A DNA stretch of 14,461 nucleotides from an uncultured Collinsella sp. (GTDB lineage Bacteria > Actinomycetota > Coriobacteriia > Coriobacteriales > Coriobacteriaceae), in NCBI GenBank assembly GCA_958407555.1, contig CATYJC010000038.1, positions 1 to 14,461 of the forward strand. The letters are read 5' to 3'. The notes under the pieces were generated by a model that searched no databases, was not told the origin of the DNA, and saw only the letters and a program-made list of their open reading frames with translations. This document shows, piece by piece, positions 5,880 through 13,459 of this stretch (the first letter of the stretch is position 1; every line of letters starts with the position of its first letter). Both the position numbers and the translations under genes were made by a program.

Positions 5880-7373
5880 ATGCAGATTCCGCTCATCCTT
5901 CCCCAAATCGTTGCGCTCGATGTTGTCTTTGCCCTGGCTGCGTGTCTGCAGACGATCCACGTCCCGCTCATTTCATCGCGCCGCTCGTCCTATAACCGTA
6001 AGGTGATTTGCGCCTACGAGGCGAGCCTTGTGCTTCACCTGGTGGTTTCGGCGCTTATCCTGTTCGCGTCGTCTGGCTCGTATCTGGTGGCGCCGCTTGA
6101 CGTTTGCGCCAGGGCAATGGGCGGAGCGTTGTGGCTCAATGCCGCAATCTTTGCCTATGGCGTGGTACTTATGGTGCACTATCGTCGCCTCGTCATGCTG
6201 GCCGAACTGTTGCTTGTTGTCGCCGTTACACCACCGGTGGTTTTTGCCATGGGCTCGGCGTGGACCGTTGTCCTTATCGCAGAGGGAGCGTTCTTCCTGT
6301 TCCGTTCCATCGCGGCGCTCTTGATGGACGTCCGTAACCGCCAGGAGGATATCACCGCGTTCTCGACGATCGAGACCATCAACGTGATTCCCGTGGGCAT
6401 CCTGTATCTGGACCCGAGGGGCCGTCCGCTGCTCATGAACCGCTGCATGCGCAAAAACCTGGTGGAACTTCATATGCCCACCGATCTAGGTGACATGAGC
6501 GGCACATGGAACGACCTGCGCAAACTTAGCATGCAAATGCCCGAAAGCAGTAGGAACCGTGTGCGGATTAACTTGGACCGTTTTGGTGAGGCGCGTGCGG
6601 TGGTCGAGATCTCTCCTTCCGAGATTCGCCTATTTGTGTGTGATCGCGTTATGGTTTCGGGCCGTTCGTTCGAGCGTATTATCGGTCTTGATGTGACAGA
6701 GTACGCGCATGCTCATGACCGCCTGGCGCAAGCCAATCACCTGCTTGAGCTTGCGGGCAAAGAGCTCCAGGCCCAGATCGAAGAAGTTAAAAAGGTTGCC
6801 GACAATGCGGCCTATCTGCGTATGCGCGCTCGCGTGCACGACGTGATTGGCCAGCGCCTGTCCATTCTTCATCGCTATTTGGAGGAGGGGCGCCTGGATG
6901 ACGAGTCACTCGAGCAGATCGACCCACTGCTGCGCTCAATCGCTGCCGATCTGCGCAGTGGTGGTGCCAGCGAGCCTGCAGAGCAGCTGGGTGATATCGT
7001 CCATGCTTTTGGCCTGGTGAGTGTGCAGATCGATGTTGAGGGCGCGCTGCCTGAGGATGCGCGTGTCGCCGCCGCATTTTTGCAGATTATCCGCGAGGCC
7101 TCGACCAATGCCACCAAGCATGCGCAGGCGCATCGGGTCCACGTGCGCCTGTGGCAGGAGGGGGCGGATGCTGGCACCGTCGCGCACATGACGATTTCTA
7201 ACGACGGGTCCCCGGCCCCCGTATCGTATCGCGAGGGAACGGGTATCCCAGGTATGAGGCATGTCGCGCAAGATCTGGGTGGCAGCCTAGAGGTCCACGC
7301 CGCCCCGCCCTTTACGCTTACGGTATCCATTCCACTTACGCCCAACGCCGCTGTTCGGAGGAGAAGCTCATGA
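5880..7373 (+). CDS. Membrane sensor histidine kinase, NarL-type (HisKA_3-like)
   Basis: Predicted 497-residue membrane kinase that autophosphorylates and passes phosphate to the next gene's product. Five or six hydrophobic segments fill residues 1-155. A PAS-like domain follows (about 165-280, IPVGILYLDPRGRPLLMN to IIGLDVTEY), then a coiled coil. The H-box MRARVHDVIGQRLS carries His320. The ATPase domain has an N-box REASTNATKHA (Asn410), a G1 region NDG (Asp442, Gly443) and GTGIPGM. These are the hallmarks of kinases paired with NarL/LuxR regulators. GTG 5874 would give a 4-nt overlap with the upstream stop and is an alternative; ATG 5880 has GGTGAG 5 nt upstream. The 3' end overlaps the response regulator by 4 nt (ATGA), indicating translational coupling. 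Domain order matches the upstream degenerate sensor, suggesting they are diverged relatives. Confidence 0.9.
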   Translation: MQIPLILPQIVALDVVFALAACLQTIHVPLISSRRSSYNRKVICAYEASLVLHLVVSALILFASSGSYLVAPLDVCARAMGGALWLNAAIFAYGVVLMVHYRRLVMLAELLLVVAVTPPVVFAMGSAWTVVLIAEGAFFLFRSIAALLMDVRNRQEDITAFSTIETINVIPVGILYLDPRGRPLLMNRCMRKNLVELHMPTDLGDMSGTWNDLRKLSMQMPESSRNRVRINLDRFGEARAVVEISPSEIRLFVCDRVMVSGRSFERIIGLDVTEYAHAHDRLAQANHLLELAGKELQAQIEEVKKVADNAAYLRMRARVHDVIGQRLSILHRYLEEGRLDDESLEQIDPLLRSIAADLRSGGASEPAEQLGDIVHAFGLVSVQIDVEGALPEDARVAAAFLQIIREASTNATKHAQAHRVHVRLWQEGADAGTVAHMTISNDGSPAPVSYREGTGIPGMRHVAQDLGGSLEVHAAPPFTLTVSIPLTPNAAVRRRSS

Positions 7374-7993
7374 TTCGCGTCCTTATAGTCGAAGACCAGG
7401 CCATTCTGCGCGAGAGCCTGGCGCGCTCCGTTGGCGACCAGCCCGATATGACCGTTGTTTCAGCCATCGCCGATGCCTCCGAGGCCTTGGGTGCCGCGCT
7501 CAAGGAGCGCCCGGACATGATACTGATGGACGTGTGCACCGAGCATGATTCCAACGGCATCGTGGCGGCGGCGCGCATCAAGGAGCAGCTGCCCGAGTGC
7601 CGCATCATTATCATGACCGGCATGCCCGAGATCACCTTTGTCGATCAGGCCCGCGAGGCGGGCGTCGATAGCTTTGTGTACAAGAACGTCGGTATCGACG
7701 AGCTGTTCGCCGTGATGCGCTCCACGCTGGCGGGCTATTGCACGTTTCCCAAGCCGCCCGAGAGCATTTTTTCGGGCACGGCGGCACTCGACGATGTCGA
7801 GCTGTCGATTTTGCGCCTTGCCTGCGAGGGCAAGAGCCGCCGTGAGATCGCGGCCGAGCTGTTTATGAGTGAGGGTACCATCAAGCGCCGCATCTCGGAG
7901 ATCCTGAGCAAGACCGGCTACGACAACATCATGCGCCTAGCCGTACATGCGGTGACCGAGGGCAGCATCGTCCCCAATATGGAGCGTCCGTAG
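7370..7993 (+). CDS. NarL/LuxR-family response regulator
   Basis: A 207-residue two-component transcription regulator. The receiver domain (1 to about 120) has the acidic pair Glu8/Asp9, the phosphoacceptor Asp54 in ILMDV, Thr83 in IIMTG and Lys105 in VYKN. The C-terminal LuxR-type helix-turn-helix (about 138-195) contains LDDVELSILRLACEGKSRRE and FMSEGTIKRRISEIL. The start overlaps the kinase stop by 4 nt and has GGAGGAG at 7357-7363, 6 nt upstream, so production is coupled to the kinase. The expected cognate kinase is the upstream gene. No obvious target gene follows on the same strand; the next genes are convergent. Targets could include its own operon or genes elsewhere. Confidence 0.95.
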   Translation: MIRVLIVEDQAILRESLARSVGDQPDMTVVSAIADASEALGAALKERPDMILMDVCTEHDSNGIVAAARIKEQLPECRIIIMTGMPEITFVDQAREAGVDSFVYKNVGIDELFAVMRSTLAGYCTFPKPPESIFSGTAALDDVELSILRLACEGKSRREIAAELFMSEGTIKRRISEILSKTGYDNIMRLAVHAVTEGSIVPNMERP

Positions 7994-8026
7994 TCGGTGT
8001 GCCGCCCGTGCTCCAACGCCAAAGAT

Positions 8027-8067
8027 AGGCCGCCCGCCGTTTTGCATCTAAAAACGGCGGGCGGCCT
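8027..8067. terminator. 17-bp perfect terminator hairpin, probably bidirectional
   Basis: Arms 8027-8043 and 8051-8067 are perfectly complementary over 17 bp around the loop GCATCTA. The stem interior ends in TTTT/AAAA, so a U-tract occurs inside the stem rather than after it. It lies 33 nt after the response regulator stop and between convergent genes, so it can serve both. Confidence 0.8.
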
Positions 8068-8100
8068 GCTTGTGTGAGCGGTGCTGTCGGCATAAAGCGA

Positions 8101-8131
8101 CGGGGCCGCAGAATTATCTCCTGCGGCCCCG
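8101..8131 (-). terminator. Terminator-like hairpin for the lipoprotein gene
   Basis: Perfect 11-bp stem (CGGGGCCGCAG 8101-8111 with CTGCGGCCCCG 8121-8131), loop of 9 nt. On the - strand it follows the lipoprotein stop by 52 nt and is followed by a short CGCTTT stretch, a weak U-tract. Confidence 0.65.
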
Positions 8132-8183
8132 CCTGGCAAGTGCGCGGATGTGTCCGCCAATCCGCGGCCGTCGATGTCTGCCG

Positions 8184-9026
8184 CTACGCGATGGTTGCGC
8201 TGTAGGAGGCGACGTCCTCGTAGGAATCGGTCAGGTAGGCGTCGATGCCGATGGTCGTATTGACCAGGTCGTCAAGGCTGTCAAGCTCGCCGCTCGAGAA
8301 CGTGAATTCCTCGGTGGCGCTGGTGCCGGGCATCAGGTTAGCCGAGAACCAGGGTTCCTTCATGGTGCCGTTGACGTTGGTCTTGCCGGAAGGAGCGTAG
8401 AAGGTCAGGTCCTTGTCGCTCTTGTTGGTGATGTTGACGACAAAGCCGATGTCGCCCCAGTCGTCCTTGAACTTCTCGGTGATGGTGATGGTGCACAGAT
8501 CGTCATCGGCGACGGTGACGGCGGGGGAGATTTCGACGTTCTGGACATCGTCGTCTTCGACGGCCTCATCGATCTCCTCTTCCTTCTCGGCCGCCTCGCG
8601 ATCCTTCTTCACTGTACCGGACAGGTCCTTGTCGGACTTGGTAAAGACAAGATTGCCGTCATCTTCTTCGAGGATGAGTTTGCCGTCCTTGAGCTTCATG
8701 TCATGCGACTCGTCTTCGGCGGTGATGGTTACGGTGGTGGCGTCCTTTGCCTCCCATTTCAGGTCGACAACCTCAAGGAACAGGTCGAGGGCGCCTGTAC
8801 CGTCCTCGTCGAGAATCAGGACGCAGTGGACACCCCAATCCTCGAGCATCTTCATGTACTCATCGGTCAGCTCTTCGCCCTCCACGGTTTCGCCCGAGAG
8901 TTCCCAGCTGCCGACGAAGTTGGCCTTGGGGTCTTTGCCGCCGCCACTGCAGCCCGTCAGGGCAAAGGCGAGCGCCAAGATGCATGTCAGGAATGCGAGT
9001 ACGGACTTTTTGAACGTTGTCTTCAT
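8184..9026 (-). CDS. Secreted lipoprotein with two beta-rich domains, function unknown
   Basis: A 280-residue predicted lipoprotein anchored to the outer face of the membrane. The signal peptide has Lys-rich residues 2-7, a hydrophobic core, and the lipobox LTGC with Cys26 as the lipidated residue. Domain 1 (about 36-132) begins FVGSWELSG and has alternating strands ending in LVFTK, resembling lipocalin-like 'GxW' domains. A very acidic linker (about 140-160, EEEIDEAVEDDD) follows. Domain 2 (about 165-280) contains VVNITNKSDKDLTFYA and resembles Ig-like extracytoplasmic domains. A strong AAAGGAGGA lies just before the ATG. It is downstream of the SPFH gene with an 80-nt gap containing a hairpin, so it may be co-transcribed or separately expressed. 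The domain readings are by eye. Confidence 0.85.
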   Translation of the reverse strand: MKTTFKKSVLAFLTCILALAFALTGCSGGGKDPKANFVGSWELSGETVEGEELTDEYMKMLEDWGVHCVLILDEDGTGALDLFLEVVDLKWEAKDATTVTITAEDESHDMKLKDGKLILEEDDGNLVFTKSDKDLSGTVKKDREAAEKEEEIDEAVEDDDVQNVEISPAVTVADDDLCTITITEKFKDDWGDIGFVVNITNKSDKDLTFYAPSGKTNVNGTMKEPWFSANLMPGTSATEEFTFSSGELDSLDDLVNTTIGIDAYLTDSYEDVASYSATIA

Positions 9027-9065
9027 GGTGTCCTCCTTTATCGAACGAAACCCATAGAAGCAAAT

Positions 9066-9087
9066 GCGGGGGTGGCGGAACCCCCGC
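9066..9087 (-). terminator. GC hairpin between the SPFH gene and the lipoprotein gene
   Basis: A perfect 8-bp stem (GCGGGGGT 9066-9073 with ACCCCCGC 9080-9087) and a 6-nt loop lie 19 nt after the SPFH stop on the - strand, followed by ATTTGCTT. It could terminate most transcripts or lower lipoprotein expression relative to the upstream three genes. Confidence 0.5.
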
Positions 9088-9106
9088 CAATTACCAGATA
9101 GAGGGG

Positions 9107-10348
9107 TTAGGGCCTGGGCGTTCCGCAGTTGCTGCAGAACTTGCCGCCGTTTTCGCTACCGCAGTTGGGGCAGAACCACTTGGCCGGTGCCGGGGCGGGT
9201 GCGGGGCTGCCGCACTCGGAGCAGAACTTGCCGGTGTTGGTGGCGCCGCAGCTGCAGGTCCATGCGCCGGCCGCAGGTGCGGCAGCGGGTGCCGGTGCGG
9301 GGGCGGGAGCCGGAGCCGGCTGCGGGGCAGCCTGCTGCTGTGCCTGACCGGCAGCGAACAGCTGGCTGGCGTTCATGCCGCCCATGCCACCTGCCATGCC
9401 CATGCCCATAAAGCCTGCCATCGCGCCGTTGGGGTTGGCCGCTGCCGCGCGCATCGCGTCGCTCTGGGCGCTGGCGATGTTGGCGGCTGCCATGGTGGGA
9501 TCGCGCATGACCGCGGCCTTCTGCAGGTCCTTGATCATCTGCTCGTCTTCTTGCGAGGCGGCGATGGAGTTGACGCCAAAGCTCACGATCTCGACGCCAC
9601 GTAGGTCGCGCCAGTCGGCGGAGAGGACTTCGTTGAGCGCGCGGGCGAGCTCGGTGGTGTGACCGGGGATGGCGCTGTAGCGAATGCCCATCTCCGAGAT
9701 CTTGGCAAAGGCGGGCTGCAGGGCGGTGAGCAGCTCGGACTTAAGCTGGCTGTCGATCTTGTCGCGCGTATAGCTATCGGTCACGTTGCCGCACACGTTG
9801 GTGTAGAACAGTAGTGGGTTGGTGATGCGGTACGAATACTCGCCATTGCAACGAACGGAGATGTCGACGTCCAGACCGATATTGTTATCGACCACGCGGA
9901 AGGGCACAGGCGAGGCGGTGCCGTACTTGTTGCCGATGATTTCCTTGGTGTTGATGAAGTAGACGCGCTGGTCCTTGCCTGCATCGCCGCCAAAGGTAAA
10001 ACGGCTGCCGATATTGGCAAACGTCTCCTTGATGGAGTCGCCCAGATTGCCGCTAAAGACGCTTGGCTCGCTGCCGGTGTCAAAGACAAACTCGCCAGGC
10101 TCCAGTGCGACCTCGATGATCTTGCCGTTTTGCACCACGAGCATGCCCTGGCCATCGTTGACGGCGATGACCGAGCCGTTGGAGATGACGTTGTCCTCGC
10201 CGCGCGTGTTGGAGCTGCGGCCGCCGGTGCGCTTGCTGCCCTTGCAGGCCAAGACGTCAGCGGGCATCGATTCGCAATAGATAAATTCCTTCCACTGGTC
10301 GGCCATGACGCCGCCGGCAGCACCCAATCCAGCTTTCAAGAGTCCCAT
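9107..10348 (-). CDS. SPFH-domain protein with C-terminal zinc ribbons (YdjI-like)
   Basis: A 413-residue protein of the type annotated as 'virion core protein' or YdjI-like. An SPFH (band-7) domain covers about residues 20-290 (NDGQGMLVVQNGKIIEVALEPGEF at its start and the LNEVL..DWRDLRGVEIVSFGV helix-strand near its end). An Ala/Gly/Met-rich segment (290-340) and a Pro-Ala linker follow. Two zinc ribbons close the protein: Cys365/367/376/379 and Cys393/396/405/408. No membrane helix is seen, so membrane contact would be through partners. In Bacillus the related YdjI works with YdjG and YdjH to recruit PspA to the membrane; here the upstream neighbour resembles YdjG. Start ATG has AGGAAG upstream. 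The gap to the upstream gene is 48 nt. Confidence 0.88.
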   Translation of the reverse strand: MGLLKAGLGAAGGVMADQWKEFIYCESMPADVLACKGSKRTGGRSSNTRGEDNVISNGSVIAVNDGQGMLVVQNGKIIEVALEPGEFVFDTGSEPSVFSGNLGDSIKETFANIGSRFTFGGDAGKDQRVYFINTKEIIGNKYGTASPVPFRVVDNNIGLDVDISVRCNGEYSYRITNPLLFYTNVCGNVTDSYTRDKIDSQLKSELLTALQPAFAKISEMGIRYSAIPGHTTELARALNEVLSADWRDLRGVEIVSFGVNSIAASQEDEQMIKDLQKAAVMRDPTMAAANIASAQSDAMRAAAANPNGAMAGFMGMGMAGGMGGMNASQLFAAGQAQQQAAPQPAPAPAPAPAPAAAPAAGAWTCSCGATNTGKFCSECGSPAPAPAPAKWFCPNCGSENGGKFCSNCGTPRP

Positions 10349-10396
10349 GGTGATCTTCCTTTCTCGTCAAAGGCCGGGTGGTATTGGTCAGAATGG

Positions 10397-11719
10397 CTAA
10401 TCGTCCTTGTTGTCCTTCATGACAACAGTGGTCTCGGTGTGGCTGAAGGTGTCGTGCTTCTCGGTCAGGTCGAGCTCGCCGCAGTAGCAGTCGGCGTGGG
10501 TGGCCTCGTTGGCCGTCTTGAGCTGGCCTACCAGCAGCACGTCTGCGATGATCACGATGATCAGCGGCGCGACGATGTTGATGAGGATGCCCTCGACATC
10601 AAAGGTGAGGTAATCCGGATCGAAGGCGTTCTCGCCCATAAAGAGAATCTGGGAAAGGACAAATCCGATCGCAAAGAACAGCACCGAGGCGATAGCGAGC
10701 TTGGGCTTGGAGCAGGGAAGCTCGCCGACCATGCGGCCGGTTTGGCCGTTCATAGCAAACAGGTAACTCTTGCCGTTCCACGAGGTAGAGAGCATCCACA
10801 CGGGGAACAGAGCATAATCGTTTTCTTCCCAGGTGTAGTCGAGCTGCTTGCTTTCGACCGTGGCGTCGTCGTACTCGTCGACGACGGTCTCGCGCAGGGC
10901 CGAGATCGTGCTCTCCTCCATGCGGCGCTCGGCGCGCGCCTTGCAGGTTTCGCAATCCTCGTCATAGCGGTTGGCGATGTAGCCGGGCATATAGGCGACC
11001 GAGAACGGGCGCAGCGCGTCGTAGTCAAACGGCTCGATGGCGTCCATGTGGCCGTCGGGCATCTTGGACGATCCGTCGACGGGCACGCGCTCAAACGAGA
11101 TATTGCCCTTACGGTAGGCGTCGTAGTGGTCGGTGGTCGTGACGGTGCGGTCGGATTCCTCGGTAACGGTCTCGTTGGTCGCGTCAAAGCACACTTCGCC
11201 GTCAACGCGGGCGCCGTAGAGCCAAAACGGCACGTAGACACCTTGGACTTCGTCGATATGGTTGCCGGTGACAAAGCTCTTGGGCAGCAGGATCTTGCCC
11301 TTGTAGTGGTCTTTGAGCGCGGCCATAACGTCATCGCGCCCGAGCTTAAACGGAATCACCAGGTCGGGTGAGAAGTCGCCCGAGAGCTGGCCGGGTGCTA
11401 CGGCGGAGTTGCCGCAGTATGGGCAGGTGGTAACGGCGACGGTGCCGTCCGAGACCAGCTCGGCACCGCACGACGAGCAGATGTAGCCGGCGTTTTGAGC
11501 CAGCTCCTGCACGGCATCGTCGACAGCAGGCTTGGGGGCCGCGGCTGCCGCATCGGCTTTGGCATCGGCCTTGTCCTGGCGCTCGCGATAGAGGGCCTCG
11601 ACTTCTTCGACTTCAAAACGCGAATCGCAGTAGTCGCAGACGAGCTTTTGCTCGGCGCTGGCAAAGTGAAGGGGGCCGCCACATGCGGGGCACTGATAGT
11701 TGACGCTTTCGAAGGCCAT
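10397..11719 (-). CDS. Zinc-ribbon membrane protein (YdjG-like)
   Basis: A 440-residue protein with two TFIIB-like zinc ribbons at the N-terminus (Cys10/13/28/31 and Cys81/84/99/102) joined by a charged Ala-rich helix (about 40-75). A long soluble middle follows (VPFWLYGARVDGEVCF, then SVAYMPGYIANRYDED and ALFPVWMLSTSWNGKSYLFA). Two membrane helices come at about 340-361 and 377-400, with a polar tail. This order is that of the Bacillus YdjG type and of proteins named 'zinc ribbon membrane protein'. It is probably the membrane anchor for the adjacent SPFH protein. Extra Cys pairs occur at CETC and CYC. AAAGGA lies 6 nt before the ATG. The gene starts only 24 nt after the stop of the upstream DUF4428 gene, so it is part of an operon. 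Confidence 0.85.
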   Translation of the reverse strand: MAFESVNYQCPACGGPLHFASAEQKLVCDYCDSRFEVEEVEALYRERQDKADAKADAAAAAPKPAVDDAVQELAQNAGYICSSCGAELVSDGTVAVTTCPYCGNSAVAPGQLSGDFSPDLVIPFKLGRDDVMAALKDHYKGKILLPKSFVTGNHIDEVQGVYVPFWLYGARVDGEVCFDATNETVTEESDRTVTTTDHYDAYRKGNISFERVPVDGSSKMPDGHMDAIEPFDYDALRPFSVAYMPGYIANRYDEDCETCKARAERRMEESTISALRETVVDEYDDATVESKQLDYTWEENDYALFPVWMLSTSWNGKSYLFAMNGQTGRMVGELPCSKPKLAIASVLFFAIGFVLSQILFMGENAFDPDYLTFDVEGILINIVAPLIIVIIADVLLVGQLKTANEATHADCYCGELDLTEKHDTFSHTETTVVMKDNKDD

Positions 11720-11743
11720 GATCGGTCCTTTCGCTGCCGGAGG

Positions 11744-12481
11744 CTATGCGCCGATGGCGCCGCCGCAGTATTCGCAGCGCCCGCTGGCATCGGGAATGGT
11801 GGTTGCACCGCAGAAGGGGCAGGTGACCGCGGTCTTGGGGGCCTTAGCGGCCACGACGCTGTCGCGCGTCTCCTGACGCAGCTGCACCAGCGCGTCGCGG
11901 ACCTCGGTTGCCTGGCGCTTGGCCTCGCGGTATTCGATGGAACCGCGCTGGTCGATGGTGGAGTCGTTCACGCGCAGGTTGATCTCGGTAAAGTACGGCG
12001 TGTTGACGTGAATGGTCAGGTTAAAGTCGTAATCCAGGTCATAGCGCGGCGGGTTGTAGCTCTCGCGCTCGCCGTCCTTGGTCTCGCGATAGATCTCGGT
12101 GCGATGCTCGTCGATATCCATATCGCAGCCGAGTACCTGCGAGAACTCGATGATGTCGGGATTGGCGTCGCGCCAGCGGCTCTGCGAAGTGATGATCAGC
12201 AGCCCCGCGTCCTCATCGAGCATGATGTTGGTTCGCCCGGCAGAGAGCGTGCGCGTGGGGTTGAACGACGCCAGGCGTTCGGCATTGGCCTCGCGGTAGG
12301 CGAGCTGCTCACGGATATCGTCCGCGGTGCTGGAGCGATAGCCGTGGAAGTAGGGGGAGAGCTTTCCGGCGCACTCTTTGCACAGGTAGCCTTCGTTGAT
12401 CTTGGTCTTGCCGAGAAGTCCCAGCTCGGTACCGCAAATCGCGCACTCTTTCTTCTCGAACATCTTGTCAAAGAAGCCCAT
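11744..12481 (-). CDS. DUF4428-like protein with N- and C-terminal zinc ribbons
   Basis: A 245-residue cytoplasmic protein, first gene of the - strand run. The N-terminal domain has Cys13/16 and Cys34/37 in ECAICGTELGLLG and GYLCKECAGKL, as in DUF4428 (zinc-ribbon-like). The middle (about 70-190) reads FNPTRTLSAGRTNIMLDED and DYDFNLTIHVNTPYFTEINLRVND, a beta-rich domain seen in PH-like or SHOCT-associated proteins; this assignment is uncertain. A last zinc ribbon has Cys221/224/236/239. No membrane helix. A GGGAGG ribosome-binding site (12487-12492) lies 5 nt before the ATG. It is followed by the two other zinc-ribbon genes at 24- and 48-nt gaps. No convincing promoter was found in 12493-12600. 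Confidence 0.82.
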   Translation of the reverse strand: MGFFDKMFEKKECAICGTELGLLGKTKINEGYLCKECAGKLSPYFHGYRSSTADDIREQLAYREANAERLASFNPTRTLSAGRTNIMLDEDAGLLIITSQSRWRDANPDIIEFSQVLGCDMDIDEHRTEIYRETKDGERESYNPPRYDLDYDFNLTIHVNTPYFTEINLRVNDSTIDQRGSIEYREAKRQATEVRDALVQLRQETRDSVVAAKAPKTAVTCPFCGATTIPDASGRCEYCGGAIGA

Positions 12482-12602
12482 GGCTGCCTCCCATCAACAG
12501 GTAGCGTGTGTCACTTTTGATGATGGGGGAGTGCGCGATTTTTCACGATACCCAGACGGCTCAAGGAGTCTCCACAACTGGGACACATGGCCCATTTTTA
12601 CC

Positions 12603-12630
12603 TAGTCATTGGGGACGTACTTAAACGAGT
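12603..12630. repeat. 28-bp dispersed repeat, copy 1 (AGTCATTGGGGACGT family)
   Basis: This copy matches 14322-14349 at 24 of 28 positions and in the same orientation. It contains the TAA (12622-12624) that closes the ROK frame upstream, and ROK-like coding sequence begins directly after it. The flank 12493-12602 shows no gene and no clear structure. Confidence 0.7.
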
Positions 12631-13347
12631 GGTCTCTATGAGGGAGACGTCACGGGAACGATCCATCGCGGCGGTGCGCTCACGTTTATGGACGGCTGCC
12701 CACTGGGAAAGCTCATGCGCGAGGCGCTGGGGGTGCCGGTTGCCGTCAATAACGACGGTAAGTGCTGTGCACTCGGTGAGTATGCGGCTGGCGCCCTGCG
12801 CGGGACGCGTTTTGGCGTGGTGCTCGCTATTGGCACGGGTATCGGCGGCGGTATCGTCATCGACGGCAAGGTCCTGCGCGGCGCGCATTGCTTTGCAGGC
12901 GAGTTCAGCTTCTTGCGCAACGATGTCACGACTGCCGCGAACATGGGAAACTCCTTTGCCGATTCGGGCGGTTGGCGTGCGCTCCGCGATGCTGCCGTTG
13001 CCGAGAAGGGCCTGCCTGAGGGTTCTCCGGTGGACGGCCGCCGCGTCTTTGAGTGGATCGCGGATGGCGACAAGGCGGTGCAGCGCGCGTTCTACCGCTA
13101 CGCCCGCGCCTTTGACGGACAGCTCATCAACCTGCAGGCCGTGCTCGACCCCGAGGTCTTTGTGATCGCAGGCGGCATCTCGTGCCATCCCGAGCTCATC
13201 GATGTCCTGCGTGCGCAGATGCCGCTGGCCCTCGCGAGTTACGTAGGGACCCTTGCCGGCATTCCTGTGCCGCAGATAAAGGCGGCAGAGCTCGGCAACG
13301 ACGCCAACCTTTACGGTGCTGTCCAGGAGGCCATGCGCCTGGTGTAG
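12625..13347 (+). pseudogene. ROK-family sugar kinase, 5'-truncated
   Basis: The reading frame gives the C-terminal three quarters of a ROK-family glucokinase-like protein. It opens at 12625 just after a TAA and reads GLYEGDVTGTIHRGGALTF, which aligns with the family around the conserved 'PG..D' region. The catalytic Asp lies in VNNDGKC, and AIGTGIGGGIVIDG, RGAHCFAGEFSFL and AGGISCHPE are present. Missing are about 75-80 N-terminal residues, including the DxGGT phosphate-binding loop, and there is no space for them between here and the upstream gene. The first in-frame ATG (12688) has no ribosome-binding site. The family's Cys-rich zinc motif is also absent, as in some ROK subgroups. The loss coincides with the repeat at 12603-12630. 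A translated 219-residue product would probably not be an active kinase. Confidence 0.8.
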
Positions 13348-13459
13348 CGAGACCCAAACGAGGCAGTCGAAAAAGATAAAGGCCGGTGTGAACCGCCCAC
13401 ATCGACGCCCTGCCTGCGCTAAACTGGAAGGCACGTACGCGATTACGAGAGGAGCCCGC

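Noticed and set aside
8070..9101. Long + strand open frame opposite the lipoprotein gene
   Set aside because: It mirrors the lipoprotein gene, which has a lipobox and a strong ribosome-binding site; the + strand product is low-complexity Val/Gly/Asp-rich with no start signal.
10130..11371. Long + strand open frame opposite the SPFH and zinc-ribbon genes
   Set aside because: It spans parts of two well-supported - strand genes and their gap, and its product is a Val/Gly/Asp-rich shadow without motifs.
11495..12520. Long + strand open frame opposite the DUF4428 gene
   Set aside because: Antisense to two genes with zinc-ribbon cysteines and ribosome-binding sites; no motif of its own.
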